Source of the DNA: Fuerstiella sp.
GTDB lineage: Bacteria; Planctomycetota; Planctomycetia; Planctomycetales; Planctomycetaceae
Assembly: GCA_022447185.1 (NCBI GenBank)
Contig: JAKVAY010000058.1
Coordinates: 1-58,557 of the forward strand
Direction of reading: 5' to 3'
Length of the DNA stretch: 58,557 nt
Made by a program: the position numbers and the translations under genes
Part shown: piece by piece, positions 19,089 through 28,491 of the stretch
Layout of the letters: each line of letters starts with the position of its first letter
Numbering within the stretch: the stretch's first letter is position 1
Notes under the pieces: model-generated
What the model was told of the DNA's origin: nothing
The model's database searches: none
Seen by the model: only the letters and a program-made list of their open reading frames with translations

Positions 19089-20396
19089 TCATCCGCGTTT
19101 CCTGCCGGGCAGCCACTGAGACATTCCGGTCGCAACCAGAATTGCGAGGGGAAATTCAGCAGGTAAACGATATCGCAGGGAACCAACGAAGACCATATGA
19201 ACCATCATAAACAGCACGAACGGTCCCAGAACCAGCAGCAATCCAGCCGGATTCAGCAATCGAGCACGGAGCCCAGCCGTGCACAAAGCCACGAAGACCA
19301 CCCAAAGCACACCGCACACACACCAGTCTACCCATCCTGCCGACAGTGAATTAGGCACTGGTTGCAGGAATCTGAACAGTTTTCGTACGGCCAAGGTTAA
19401 AGTCCGACCAGGGTTTTCCCTCATAAACTGCAGGGCAAGTTGTCGGTAGTGGGCATTCATTTCGTATTCGGACATCGATGCCATCACGTTGTCGCGGTCA
19501 AAAAACTGCATATTGCTGCTCCCGTCGGCATCTGGGTTCAAGCCGTCATACAACGACGGACCGCCCCATAATGAGGTCAGCACCCAATGTCCCGACACGC
19601 AGTAGTTTCGGACTGCCCACGGCGACATCACTGCTCCAAAAGAAGCCGCCATCAAACCCACCAGAACGAGTTTTGTAGTCATCCGATGCTCCGTGAACAG
19701 AAAGACGGCGAGCACCGCGACCGGCAACCAGAGAATAAATCCTGGTCTCACCAACACTGCCGCGGCGATCAATGCACCAGTCAGAACGGAATAAATCACC
19801 ACGCGGGCCCTGAATCGCCTACACTCATGCGATCGTCCTGGCACGCAGCAAAGCACGTTCGACATCCCCCACAGTCCGGCAAGCATCCAGAATGTAAACC
19901 AGTTCTCAGACAGGATCAGAATACTGTTGCCAATCTGCAGCGGATGGATGGCCATTAACAGCGCTGCCCAGAGACCAACTCGCGTCGTGACAAGCTGACT
20001 TCCCAGACAGTACGTTAACCAGCAACATGCGACACCCACGACGGCCAGTATGATCCGAGCGGCAAAAACACTGTCGCCGCAGGTGTGGATGATTCCTGCG
20101 AGAAGCACGGGAAAACCCGGAACCCGCAGAATACGTCGTGCCGGCTGATGAATAGAATAGGCTTCACCCGCTGCAACAGCCCGTCCCAGGTGCCAGTAAC
20201 CGTTGGCATCACCTTCCACAAAGAACATTCGGCCTGCTTCCCGAACTGACGATTCCACCCACGATGCTGCGATAATTCGCAGGATGAACGCCACGAGCAA
20301 GACAGCGAACAACATGAATCGCCACCGCTGTTCCGAACCGCAATCATCAACCGTTGAACACGGTTTATCATTGTCCGAAATTCCGGGCCCAATCAT
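19089..20396 (-). CDS. GT39-like (ArnT/PMT-type) membrane glycosyltransferase
   Basis: About 435 residues and ~9-10 membrane helices. The first periplasmic loop has FVEGDANGYWHLGRAVAAGEAYS, the Asp-containing region typical of GT39/GT-C enzymes, and VPGFPVLLAG follows. These enzymes transfer sugars from polyprenyl-phosphate donors to lipids or proteins on the outer face of the membrane. The acceptor is unknown. ATG 20396 is preferred; a TTG at 20450 would add 18 residues and lies 24 bases after the hpt stop. Co-transcription with the AsmA-like gene hints at a shared role in envelope construction. Confidence 0.75.
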   Translation of the reverse strand: MIGPGISDNDKPCSTVDDCGSEQRWRFMLFAVLLVAFILRIIAASWVESSVREAGRMFFVEGDANGYWHLGRAVAAGEAYSIHQPARRILRVPGFPVLLAGIIHTCGDSVFAARIILAVVGVACCWLTYCLGSQLVTTRVGLWAALLMAIHPLQIGNSILILSENWFTFWMLAGLWGMSNVLCCVPGRSHECRRFRARVVIYSVLTGALIAAAVLVRPGFILWLPVAVLAVFLFTEHRMTTKLVLVGLMAASFGAVMSPWAVRNYCVSGHWVLTSLWGGPSLYDGLNPDADGSSNMQFFDRDNVMASMSEYEMNAHYRQLALQFMRENPGRTLTLAVRKLFRFLQPVPNSLSAGWVDWCVCGVLWVVFVALCTAGLRARLLNPAGLLLVLGPFVLFMMVHMVFVGSLRYRLPAEFPLAILVATGMSQWLPGRKRG

Positions 20397-20474
20397 TGTG
20401 TAGCTCTTCCGGACTGAAACAACGAACCATTCATTGAAAGCGTCTTTCAAATTGCGCTGAGACGGCTCACATCG

Positions 20475-21023
20475 TCATGTTGAGACGTCCTGATCAACTG
20501 CTGCACGCAACTCTTCCTCGTCCGGAACGCCAATGAAGGGCAGGTTGCGGAATTCATCGTTGTAATCCAGTCCATAACCTACGACAAACTCGTCAGGAAT
20601 CTGAAAACAAAAATAGTCCGGCTTCAAATCAACGATTGTGCGATTGGTTTTCCAAAGCAGTACTGCGGAGCGAATGCTCGCAGGTTGAAACGATTCGACC
20701 GCCTCGTACAACCCGACCATTGTATTACCGGTGTCAAAAATATCGTCCAGAATTACGACGTCTCGGCCGTTCAAATCCGGCACCAGCGCACTGTTGATCG
20801 TCAGTTCACCGGACTCTGTTCGCGCACCCCCATAACTGGACGCCTGAATCAGGGCCACACGCAGGGGAATGCTCGTGGCTCGAATCACATCCGCAAGCAG
20901 CACAATGCTCCCGGTGAGCACTCCAAGAATAGTCAGTGGACTACCTGTATACTGGTCACTGATTCGCCTGCCTAATGCACTTACGCGTTCCTGAATTTCC
21001 AATTCGGAGATAAAGACCTGCAT
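20475..21023 (-). CDS. hpt: Hypoxanthine phosphoribosyltransferase
   Basis: A 182-residue type I phosphoribosyltransferase. The PRPP-binding motif VVILDDIFDTGNT is at residues ~89-101. LTGSIVLLADVIR (~36-48) forms the first loop and ASSYGGAR the flexible loop region. The C-terminal DYFCFQIPDEFVVGYGLDYNDEFRNLPFIG is characteristic of bacterial hypoxanthine/guanine PRTases. It makes IMP (and GMP) from the free base and PRPP in purine salvage, in the cytoplasm. The start is ATG 21023; a TTG at 21041 would add six residues. It heads the hpt-GT39-asmA gene group. Confidence 0.92.
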   Translation of the reverse strand: MQVFISELEIQERVSALGRRISDQYTGSPLTILGVLTGSIVLLADVIRATSIPLRVALIQASSYGGARTESGELTINSALVPDLNGRDVVILDDIFDTGNTMVGLYEAVESFQPASIRSAVLLWKTNRTIVDLKPDYFCFQIPDEFVVGYGLDYNDEFRNLPFIGVPDEEELRAAVDQDVST

Positions 21024-21436
21024 GGTAATCGGACTATTCAATCGACTTCAGAGATGTGCATCTATCGCCGACCTCACGGCGACAACCACTAACGGACGCG
21101 CCGCAGTATCCGGCGAGACGGCCATCGACACAACCCGATTCCTGACAAGCAAATTGGGCATTCATCCATCTATGTGACTAGCCAGATTCTGACGCGCACG
21201 ACGTCGTTCTGATACCTTTACGGTACAAGCATTGCCTCGTCCCTGCTGACTACAGCGTTATCGCCATTCCGGACCTGGCAGCAGCGGTGCTATCGATTCT
21301 GATCGAAGGCGAATGGTTCTTCCCTTCGGTCGACTTCATTTCGATATTTCGATCGACTCTGCTGGGGTAATCGCAAACATGAAGCCACAACAATTGAAGC
21401 CAATTCTGACATGACCAGTCTGATCCGGTTGAACGG
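21024..21436. other. Intergenic region, no gene seen
   Basis: A 413-base gap between the thiL stop and the hpt start, both on the minus strand. It should contain the hpt promoter. I found no convincing RNA gene, repeat or coding frame. Confidence 0.5.
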
Positions 21437-22360
21437 TTACCCGTGCTGCCACCCAATTTCCGGAAGATCGCTGACGTCGCCATCTGCACCAATCATCCGA
21501 CATCCAGACTCCTCCGTCACCGTCCCAACAATCGTCAGCGTTGAGTCTGACTGTGACTGAACCAGCACACTTGCAGGCCCGACCAGCTCTGGGGGCATCG
21601 CCATCAGCAGCTCAAAATCCTCACCGTCGGACAGCGCGGCCCGAAGTCTATCCTCTGACGGCAACCCCGCCGCCACGTCATCATGAACAGGAACGGACTC
21701 AAGATACAGCAACCCGCCAGTGCCCCCTGCATCCAGTAGTCGATGCAGGTCGATTGCCAGGCCATCACTGATGTCGATCATCGCGTGAACCATGCTGTTC
21801 CGAGTCAGAAGCCTTGCAACATCAAGCCGCGGTTCAAACGAAAGATGGCGTTCCGATGCCGAACTTCCACCAAGCGCACCGGTCACCACCAGCGAATCAC
21901 CGGGCTCAGCACCTGACCGCAGAATCGCCCGCTCATCAAATGGAGCACCTATCATCGAAACATTGATGGCAAACGGCCCGTTCCATGAATTCGTATCACC
22001 ACCGGCAATTGTGAAATCGAAACGTTCCGACAGACTCTGAATGCCACGGTAAAGCTCATTCAGAAACCGATTTGACTGAGTCAGTCCTGGAACCGCAAGC
22101 GAGATGAACGCAGCCGTTGGACAGCATCCCATCGCCGCCAAATCGCTCAGATTCACCGCAATTGCCTTGCGGCCGATCAGTTCAGGTTGTGTACCGGCAA
22201 CATCGAAATGAACACCATCCAGCAGCATGTCCGACACGACAACTGTCTGGCTTCCATCCGGGTTCGTCAGAACGGCTCCGTCATCGCCGATCCCTGTCGC
22301 AACCGGAGCGTGAACGGGAAACTGGCGCCTCAGTTGTTCGACGAATTCAGTTTCCCTCAT
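21437..22360 (-). CDS. thiL: Thiamine-monophosphate kinase ThiL
   Basis: A 307-residue ThiL of the PurM/SelD-type ATPase superfamily. The N-terminal GIGDDGAVL (~23-31) is the nucleotide/Mg site. SDMLLDGVHFD, KAIAVNLSDLAAMG, TIAGGDTNSW and DISDGLAIDLHRLL are the family's Asp-rich motifs in order. It phosphorylates thiamine monophosphate to thiamine diphosphate, the cofactor. It lacks the Cys/Sec glycine-rich N-terminus of SelD, so it is not selenophosphate synthetase. It begins 18 bases after the stop of the anion transporter gene and is probably co-transcribed with it. No TPP riboswitch was seen. Confidence 0.93.
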   Translation of the reverse strand: MRETEFVEQLRRQFPVHAPVATGIGDDGAVLTNPDGSQTVVVSDMLLDGVHFDVAGTQPELIGRKAIAVNLSDLAAMGCCPTAAFISLAVPGLTQSNRFLNELYRGIQSLSERFDFTIAGGDTNSWNGPFAINVSMIGAPFDERAILRSGAEPGDSLVVTGALGGSSASERHLSFEPRLDVARLLTRNSMVHAMIDISDGLAIDLHRLLDAGGTGGLLYLESVPVHDDVAAGLPSEDRLRAALSDGEDFELLMAMPPELVGPASVLVQSQSDSTLTIVGTVTEESGCRMIGADGDVSDLPEIGWQHG

Positions 22361-22378
22361 GACTTACCCTTTATTCGC

Positions 22379-24439
22379 TTACACCCAGTGCCCGTCTTCT
22401 GCGTAGGGTTCTTCATCGGCATCAAGGAACGCCAGATGATCGGCATCGAAGAATTTTGCCATTACCGCTCTCACCGGAACCAGCAGGGCAATAAACACCG
22501 GGAAAACAATTCGGTGGATCTCGGAATCACTAAGATTGAGAAAACACAGAATGCCAAGACACACCAACTGCACCAGCGTAAACAGGTGAACGATACGAAT
22601 CGGGACACGTCGAGTATAATGATTTACCGGATACATAGCCGAATCCGTGATCCAAAGCGTGAGCCGCTCAACGAACTGAATGCCTCTTAATGACGTGAAT
22701 CCCATGAACAGAAAAATACCATAGAGAGCTGCCATCGGGACGTATGACAGCAGGGGCAGGGCGACCAGCGTCAGCCCAATCAGCAAATGGATGGCGATTC
22801 CGGTAATTCGGTTTTCCCGGACATGAACGATCTGTTCCTGACTCGCACCACTGGTTGTCGTCACTTCTTCAACGTCCGCCAGCGCACGTACGTGGGCCAG
22901 TGAACGCACAGCGGCAGCGACCATCCACGGCCAGCCAAAACAGGAACACCCGGCGATCATGAATCCGATCACTGCCAAATCCAGGTGGTATGACACACCT
23001 TTTTCGAGCTTATTCTGAGGGCTGTTCACCAGACGCACCGTAATGTTCTGTGACAGAAACACCAGTACGGTGGCCAGAAGCGCCGGCAGAGCTGCTCCAA
23101 GTTTTACCCAGGCGGGTACACTGCCCAGGTCGACAAACAATCCAGACCGGACGCTTTCGCCGGCAGGCGAAACACTCAGGGTGTCCAGGGTCTCAACGGT
23201 ACCGATCCACCAGCCGATGCCAATCATACAACCCAGCGCAATTGATGGTCCAAAGTCTGCCAAAGCCTCTCGCATCCAGGGAAACAGATAGTGGCTGCGG
23301 CGAAACCCAGCCAGTGACATCGCAATGTAGAACGTCCCCAGTGCCAGCACCAAAGCCAGCAGCGCTTTTTCCATCGAAGCTCCGGGGTCGGCGTTCGCTT
23401 CTGAGAATGTTTCACCCAAAGCCTCAATCGCTTTGTAGATAAAAATCAGTGACATCAGTGCTGAAAAAATTTCATCCGTAAATCGGGTGAAGTATCTCAT
23501 CAAATTGCTGGCATTCGAGATTGCAAGCAGCATTGTGAACAAAGCCGTCCAGAGTCCGACCCACCCGTAAATTCCAAGAAAATGCTCTGCCAGGTCCATG
23601 TCCTGACACAACTGATACAGGATAAGTGTAAAAATCAGCAGAGGGCCAATTCCGCCAACAATCGTCAATGGCTGCCCGGCCAGCAGCGAGTAGATCAGAC
23701 CACAAACAGCTGTGGAAATAAGCATCTCGGGAGCGCCAATCAGTCCACCGGTTTCTCGCCCCATAAAACCGCCGAATGTCACTGCCGGGGCAAGACAGGC
23801 AAAGAACATGAAGACGATCGAAGCGACACACCTGGGATGAAACCCTGACTTGATGTCATCGGCATAGTGCGGCAGACGTCGTTTGAGATCCGCTGCAAGA
23901 CCTGCAAACGGCATCCCACCGGATCGCAGACCCTCCGCAACCTCTCGCGGTTTCGGCGGGACTGCCAGTGCTGTTCGTTGCACGTGGCGCTCTACGGCCT
24001 CCGCTATACCTTGCTGACTGGTGGCATAAATCGCTTCAAAATGGAACACATTGTCCGACATCAATCGAGCGATCCCGGACAACGTATCCAGATGCTGAGC
24101 GGCCTGATCGGTCGCGCCCAGCAGCAGGAACACGTATCTTGTTCCAATGTGATCCGGCGCACCCAAATTGACAGGCTGACGCAGCCGAATGAAAACCAGC
24201 TGAGGTTCCACGATGCGGTCGTCATAAAAGTGAGGCACCGCACAGGCGTGGCCGATCACAGTAGAAACGGATTCCTCGCGTTGTTTGGTACCGTTAGCGA
24301 CAAATTCTTCAAGATCCTCCGGCAATCGCCCTGACTGAACCAGGAACCGGACACCAGCATCGATAATTTCCGGCATCGTACGTGCATCAAGATTTAGCAG
24401 ACAGCAGCCTTCGGAAACCGCCTGGTGGAGAGCCTTCAC
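22379..24439 (-). CDS. PTS EIIA-like domain fused to SLC4/Band 3-type anion (bicarbonate) transporter
   Basis: 686 residues. Residues ~1-150 have the fold pattern of PTS EIIA (mannitol/fructose type), with GHACAVPHFYDDRI placing H70 where the phosphorylated His lies. Residues ~205-660 hold ~12-14 membrane helices with the Band 3/HCO3-cotransporter pattern: FGGFMGRETGGLIGAPE, a GQPLTIVGGIGPLLIFT segment and YHLDLAVIGFMIAGCSCFGWPW. Eukaryotic Band 3 cytoplasmic domains share the EIIA fold, so this bacterial fusion mirrors that layout. The substrate is probably bicarbonate or another small anion, possibly driven by Na+. The start is GTG 24439. An 18-base spacer to thiL suggests an operon. Whether H70 is phosphorylated is unknown. 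Confidence 0.85.
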   Translation of the reverse strand: MKALHQAVSEGCCLLNLDARTMPEIIDAGVRFLVQSGRLPEDLEEFVANGTKQREESVSTVIGHACAVPHFYDDRIVEPQLVFIRLRQPVNLGAPDHIGTRYVFLLLGATDQAAQHLDTLSGIARLMSDNVFHFEAIYATSQQGIAEAVERHVQRTALAVPPKPREVAEGLRSGGMPFAGLAADLKRRLPHYADDIKSGFHPRCVASIVFMFFACLAPAVTFGGFMGRETGGLIGAPEMLISTAVCGLIYSLLAGQPLTIVGGIGPLLIFTLILYQLCQDMDLAEHFLGIYGWVGLWTALFTMLLAISNASNLMRYFTRFTDEIFSALMSLIFIYKAIEALGETFSEANADPGASMEKALLALVLALGTFYIAMSLAGFRRSHYLFPWMREALADFGPSIALGCMIGIGWWIGTVETLDTLSVSPAGESVRSGLFVDLGSVPAWVKLGAALPALLATVLVFLSQNITVRLVNSPQNKLEKGVSYHLDLAVIGFMIAGCSCFGWPWMVAAAVRSLAHVRALADVEEVTTTSGASQEQIVHVRENRITGIAIHLLIGLTLVALPLLSYVPMAALYGIFLFMGFTSLRGIQFVERLTLWITDSAMYPVNHYTRRVPIRIVHLFTLVQLVCLGILCFLNLSDSEIHRIVFPVFIALLVPVRAVMAKFFDADHLAFLDADEEPYAEDGHWV

Positions 24440-24811
24440 GTTCTATTCCCCTTCACGTTCCGTTTCTCTGCGCAATCGAATTCAACACAATCCTACAAAG
24501 AAAATAACAGATCGAGAGCCGTCGCACAGCCTCCCGACGAGGCAACCGATTCCCGACGGCTATTTCCGGTTTTGCGACGTCAGCCGACTGCCACCATATC
24601 AAACGGTATTCAGCAGCGAATGACCGGATTCTCAACTCCGGCTGTCGCGGACAACATTCACAAAACTGTACGACAAATACAGTCTGCCCCGTAACTGAAT
24701 GAAACCAGTCCGGTGAATCAAAGTACAACAGATGCAGACAGAATCCTGTAACAGCCTGGCCTTCTGAGTCGGTCTGCCTCACAATAACAGACTGTCCTCG
24801 CTCCCACACAC
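24440..24811. other. Divergent intergenic region
   Basis: It lies between the starts of the anion transporter (minus) and the PHP gene (plus), so two promoters are expected. No gene is recognised. Its right end leads into the 11-bp tandem repeats at 24812. Confidence 0.5.
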
Positions 24812-24855
24812 GCCTCGCTCATGCCTCGCTCATGCCTCGCTCATGCCTCACGAAT
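24812..24855 (+). repeat. 11-bp tandem repeat upstream of PHP gene
   Basis: Three exact copies of GCCTCGCTCAT (24812-24822, 24823-24833, 24834-24844) are followed by a diverged fourth, GCCTCACGAAT (24845-24855). Copies 2 and 3 are preceded by AT that creates an ATG at each junction, one in each reading frame because 11 is not a multiple of 3. The array ends 8 bases before the likely start ATG at 24864. Confidence 0.9.
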
Positions 24856-24863
24856 CGGCTGCC

Positions 24864-26153
24864 ATGAAATTACTGCTGACAATTCTCGCCATCACTGTCA
24901 TTTCCACAGTTAACTCTGTCACAGCCAGTGATGATGTCAGGCTGACGGCTGATGATGATTACCGCTGGTGCAAGGGCAATATGCATACACATTCACTGTG
25001 GAGTGACGGTGATGACTATCCGGAAATGATCGCAAAGTGGTATCTGGAACATGAATACCAATTCCTTGTCTTCACGGACCACAACACGCTACTGAACAAG
25101 GAACGCTGGATCAATTCGGTTGACAATAAGGGTGGTGACACCGCACTCCGAAAACTACAGGCTGCCGGATTACCGAAATCCTGGATTGAAATGCGGGACG
25201 TCAAGGGAGATGCCCCCGAAATCCGGCTCAAGACATTCGATGAAGTCTTTGAGCTGCTCGCGATACCTCAAAATTTTCTGTTGATTCAGGGAGAAGAGGT
25301 TTCCGATCGATTCGGCCGTCTCCCGGTGCACATGTGCGTCACGAATACATCGACACTGCTCACACCGCTCGGTGGTGACTCTGTCGCCCAGGTCATGCAG
25401 CGGAATGTTGATGCGGCCCTTTCACATCGAGCACGGACCGGCGAAGCCGCTCTCATCCATCTGAATCATCCAAATTTCAACTATGCCGTTACGGCCGAAC
25501 AGCTGATGCAGATCGTCGGTGAGAAATTCTTCGAAGTCTACAACGGGCACCCCGCAGTGGAAAATGTGGGAGACGAACAGCATGCGTCAACCGATCGCAT
25601 GTGGGACATTATTAACACCTGGCGACTCTCACGTCTGGATCTGCCCGTGATGTACGGCCTTGCGACCGATGACTGTCACAGCTATCACACCAGCACGTCC
25701 ATCAAAGACTCCCAGCCTGGACGCGGATGGGTCATGGTACTCAGTGAGTCGCTGACACCGGAGGCACTTGTGCAGTCACTTGAAGCAGGACAGTTCTATT
25801 CTTCGTCAGGCGTCACGTTGAAGTCGGTCACGAAAGAAGACAACGAATTCACCATTGTGATCGATGCTGAGCCTGACGTGACGTACACGACTGACTTCAT
25901 CGGCACTCGACACGGTTTTGATGATACATCAACTCCGGCATCAGACGACCCAAAGGACGCCGACAAAATGACTCGAAAGTACAGTGACGAAGTGGGCAGC
26001 GTCCTGAAATCAGTTACGGGATCCACTGCCACCTACGAATTTTCCGGGGACGAAATTTATGTCCGAGCACTGGTCACATCGTCGCGGACACATCCAAACC
26101 CAGGTGAACCGGGAGAAATGGAACAGGCCTGGGTGCAGCCGGTTCAGCCGTGA
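24864..26153 (+). CDS. Secreted PHP-domain metal-dependent phosphoesterase-like protein
   Basis: 429 residues. An N-terminal signal peptide (KLLLTILAITVISTVNSVTA) is followed by the PHP motif KGNMHTHSLWSDG, with H41 and H43 as metal ligands. Further PHP motifs follow: VFTDHN, a GEEV segment, LIHLNHPN and ATDDCHSYH. PHP proteins hydrolyse phosphoesters using two or three metals; this exported type is uncharacterised and the substrate is unknown. ATG 24864 is chosen over the repeat-derived ATG at 24843, because it places the signal peptide at the N-terminus. The stop overlaps the end of the convergent FtsW/RodA gene by 10 bases. Confidence 0.85.
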   Translation: MKLLLTILAITVISTVNSVTASDDVRLTADDDYRWCKGNMHTHSLWSDGDDYPEMIAKWYLEHEYQFLVFTDHNTLLNKERWINSVDNKGGDTALRKLQAAGLPKSWIEMRDVKGDAPEIRLKTFDEVFELLAIPQNFLLIQGEEVSDRFGRLPVHMCVTNTSTLLTPLGGDSVAQVMQRNVDAALSHRARTGEAALIHLNHPNFNYAVTAEQLMQIVGEKFFEVYNGHPAVENVGDEQHASTDRMWDIINTWRLSRLDLPVMYGLATDDCHSYHTSTSIKDSQPGRGWVMVLSESLTPEALVQSLEAGQFYSSSGVTLKSVTKEDNEFTIVIDAEPDVTYTTDFIGTRHGFDDTSTPASDDPKDADKMTRKYSDEVGSVLKSVTGSTATYEFSGDEIYVRALVTSSRTHPNPGEPGEMEQAWVQPVQP

Positions 26154-27292
26154 TTTTCCGGGGACAATTCCCGGGGCTTCAGCACGTGTACTTCAGGAAC
26201 GGGACTCGGTGTTTCGCTGGAATTTCCACCCTCGCGGGCCATCGCCACAACGATCCCCACGCCCACCACGTTCACCAGAAGATTGGTACCACCATAACTG
26301 ATGAATGGATGAGGCACTCCTTTGGGAGGAATCATTGCAGTCACGACGGCAACGTTTGCAAGTGCCTGAAGAACAAGCTGAATGACCAGAGTGTTCCCCA
26401 GAATCCATGCAAAAGTTTCCCTGCGCAAATGACGCAGGGAAGCCTGACCAGTCATCAGGACTCCCATCCAGATGATGATCAATGTGAGGGTCCCGGTAAG
26501 TCCCAGTTCCTCTCCGATAACCGCGAAGACAAAATCGGTGTTCGCTTCAGGCAGGTAGCTCAGTTTTTGCCACCCACTTCCGACTCCGGTTCCGTGCAGG
26601 CCACCTGCTCCAATTGACAGTAGTGACTGTCGAATTTGCCAAGGGGCCTCGGACAGATCTTTCCACGCGGCGATGAATCCCGTTATGCGCTGCATTTGGT
26701 AGGACCTGAGAATCATGAGAGAAGCACCGGCTGGAATCACGACGGCCAGTGACAGCGCAAAATATCTCAACGGCCAGCCGCCAATGAACAGTGCGATCAC
26801 GAAACCGGCTGCCAGAAAAACCATGGCACCCAGATCAGGTTCCCGAGCGACCAGCGGGAGGACCAGGACAAGCGGCAATACAGTTCGCGGAATTGTACGC
26901 AAACGGAATCCCTTCGAACGCAGATCTGTCAGCAGTTTTGCAGCGACGACGGGAAGAATCAGCCGACCGAGCTCTGAAGGCTGAATCGACAGCTCGGCAA
27001 ATCGCAGCCAGCGTTGTGAGCCATTGACACGCGAACCAATCCCTGGAACAAGAACGAGGACAAGCAGGATCACAAATCCAATCAGGCCCGGACGCGCCAG
27101 TTGCTGCAGCGTGGACGGCCGAATGCGGGAAGCCAGCAGGCCGCAACACGTCGCCAGCGCCAGATAGACCAGATGCCGTGACAGGAACACTGTTTCCGCC
27201 TCGCTGGGCATTGACGTCAGGCTGGCGCTGTGGACCATCTGAATGCCAACGCCAATAAGCACGCATACGAGCCCGACAAACAGACGCCGCAT
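26144..27292 (-). CDS. FtsW/RodA/SpoVE (SEDS) peptidoglycan polymerase family protein
   Basis: About 382 residues and ~10 membrane helices. SEDS marks are GSQRWLRFAELSIQPSELGRL, the EPDLGAMV segment with the conserved Asp, ANTDFVFAVIGEELG and PHPFISYGGTNLLVN near the end. SEDS proteins polymerise glycan strands from lipid II with a partner class B PBP. The conserved motifs are closer to FtsW/SpoVE than RodA, but the two cannot be separated safely by eye. No PBP gene is adjacent. ATG 27292 gives the standard N-terminus; the frame extends to 27436 with extra hydrophobic sequence. The presence of a SEDS gene is notable because planctomycetes generally lack FtsZ. Confidence 0.88.
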   Translation of the reverse strand: MRRLFVGLVCVLIGVGIQMVHSASLTSMPSEAETVFLSRHLVYLALATCCGLLASRIRPSTLQQLARPGLIGFVILLVLVLVPGIGSRVNGSQRWLRFAELSIQPSELGRLILPVVAAKLLTDLRSKGFRLRTIPRTVLPLVLVLPLVAREPDLGAMVFLAAGFVIALFIGGWPLRYFALSLAVVIPAGASLMILRSYQMQRITGFIAAWKDLSEAPWQIRQSLLSIGAGGLHGTGVGSGWQKLSYLPEANTDFVFAVIGEELGLTGTLTLIIIWMGVLMTGQASLRHLRRETFAWILGNTLVIQLVLQALANVAVVTAMIPPKGVPHPFISYGGTNLLVNVVGVGIVVAMAREGGNSSETPSPVPEVHVLKPRELSPENHG

Positions 27293-27577
27293 CTCACGCT
27301 GTTCCCGCAACAACTCTTCGCTGCAGGTGCGCAGCGTGTCAGCAAAAGGATATTCAACGGTTGTGGACACGATAATACCGAACGACACCAACGAAACAGC
27401 CACAGGCAGACATGAACGGACCCTGACCTGTTGCACATGGACGGGCTCTATCGTCTAATCGGTTATCCGAAAAGGGACATGAACACCAAATGTGGTCATA
27501 CGATGTGTGCCGAAAGTACGGTCGGGCGTATGGAAAGCGCTGAGTATTTTTGGATGCGTTTTGTAAAGGAATTCGTC

Positions 27578-28363
27578 GTGCGTCAAGTTGTTTATCTATC
27601 ACTGCTGACCGGTTTGTACGGTCTGGGCACCGTGCCGAACTGTTGTGCGGAACAATGGACAACAATTCGAGGACGTATCGTTTTCTCCGAAGACGGTCCG
27701 GAAATGCCATTACTGGATGTCACTCGTGATGAGGACTATTGCGGGCCGTTTGAACTCAGAAATGAAGCTCTTGTTGTAAATCCAAAGAATCGCGGGGTCA
27801 GAAATGTGGCAATTTTCCTGAGAAACCGGAAGCCTGTCCCCGTTCATTCATCATATACAGACTCCACAATCAACCCCGTGGTGCTGGATAACAAAGAATG
27901 TCGATTTATCCCTCGAATGCAGATACTGCGCACCGGTCAGACATGGCAGGCAGGCAGTACGGACACCATTTCCCACAATGTCGCCGTCTTCGCACAGCGC
28001 AATGACCCGTTCAGTCAAATCATTCCCCGGGGAAAGCCAATAGAGAAGGTCTTCGCAAAATCGGAATCCAGACCCGTTAAGGTCGATTGCTCCATTCATG
28101 CCTGGATGCGTGCGTATCTCATTATTACAGATCATCCCTATGCTGCTGTGACCGACGCAAATGGTGAGTTTGAAATCGCTCACGTTCCACAGGGAATTCG
28201 AACATTTCGATTCTGGCACGAACGTCCGGGTTATGTCAAAGCCGTCACGTACAATGGTTCAGAGCAGAAATTTAAGTCGGGTAACTGGGAGCTAAATGTC
28301 ACCGGCGAAATCCTGAACCTTGGAGAATTGAAAGTCGATGCAGCGATGTTCAAGGAAAAGTAA
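27578..28363 (+). CDS. Exported cupredoxin-like / carboxypeptidase-regulatory-like protein
   Basis: About 261 residues. GTG 27578 has AAAGGA 8 bases upstream and opens directly into a signal peptide (QVVYLSLLTGLYGLGTVPNCCA). ATG 27554 in the same frame would add eight residues. The middle has a type 1 copper pattern: DTISHNVAVFA supplies the first His and VDCSIHAWMRAYLII the Cys-x-x-His-x-x-Met loop. After it, AVTDANGEFEIAHVPQGIRTFRFWHE is a carboxypeptidase-regulatory/transthyretin-like beta motif. It is probably a periplasmic electron carrier or copper-binding surface protein. No partner oxidase is adjacent. It is transcribed divergently from the FtsW/RodA gene. Confidence 0.75.
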   Translation: MRQVVYLSLLTGLYGLGTVPNCCAEQWTTIRGRIVFSEDGPEMPLLDVTRDEDYCGPFELRNEALVVNPKNRGVRNVAIFLRNRKPVPVHSSYTDSTINPVVLDNKECRFIPRMQILRTGQTWQAGSTDTISHNVAVFAQRNDPFSQIIPRGKPIEKVFAKSESRPVKVDCSIHAWMRAYLIITDHPYAAVTDANGEFEIAHVPQGIRTFRFWHERPGYVKAVTYNGSEQKFKSGNWELNVTGEILNLGELKVDAAMFKEK

Positions 28364-28491
28364 TACTGATGCAGGGCAACCAGGCTTGAGCACATCCGAC
28401 TTCTTCCCACGTTCAGTCTGACGAAAGTGTTCTCATGGACTCTCGCCACGCAAAGCTTCATCTGCAGGTCATCCACACAACCTCTGCCTGA

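Noticed and set aside
21437..22360. ThiL-type gene as selenophosphate synthetase
   Set aside because: The motifs are those of ThiL. SelD's N-terminal Cys/Sec glycine loop is absent, so it does not supply the selenium pathway.
24812..24855. Short repeats as a CRISPR array
   Set aside because: The repeats are 11 bases, directly tandem and have no spacers.
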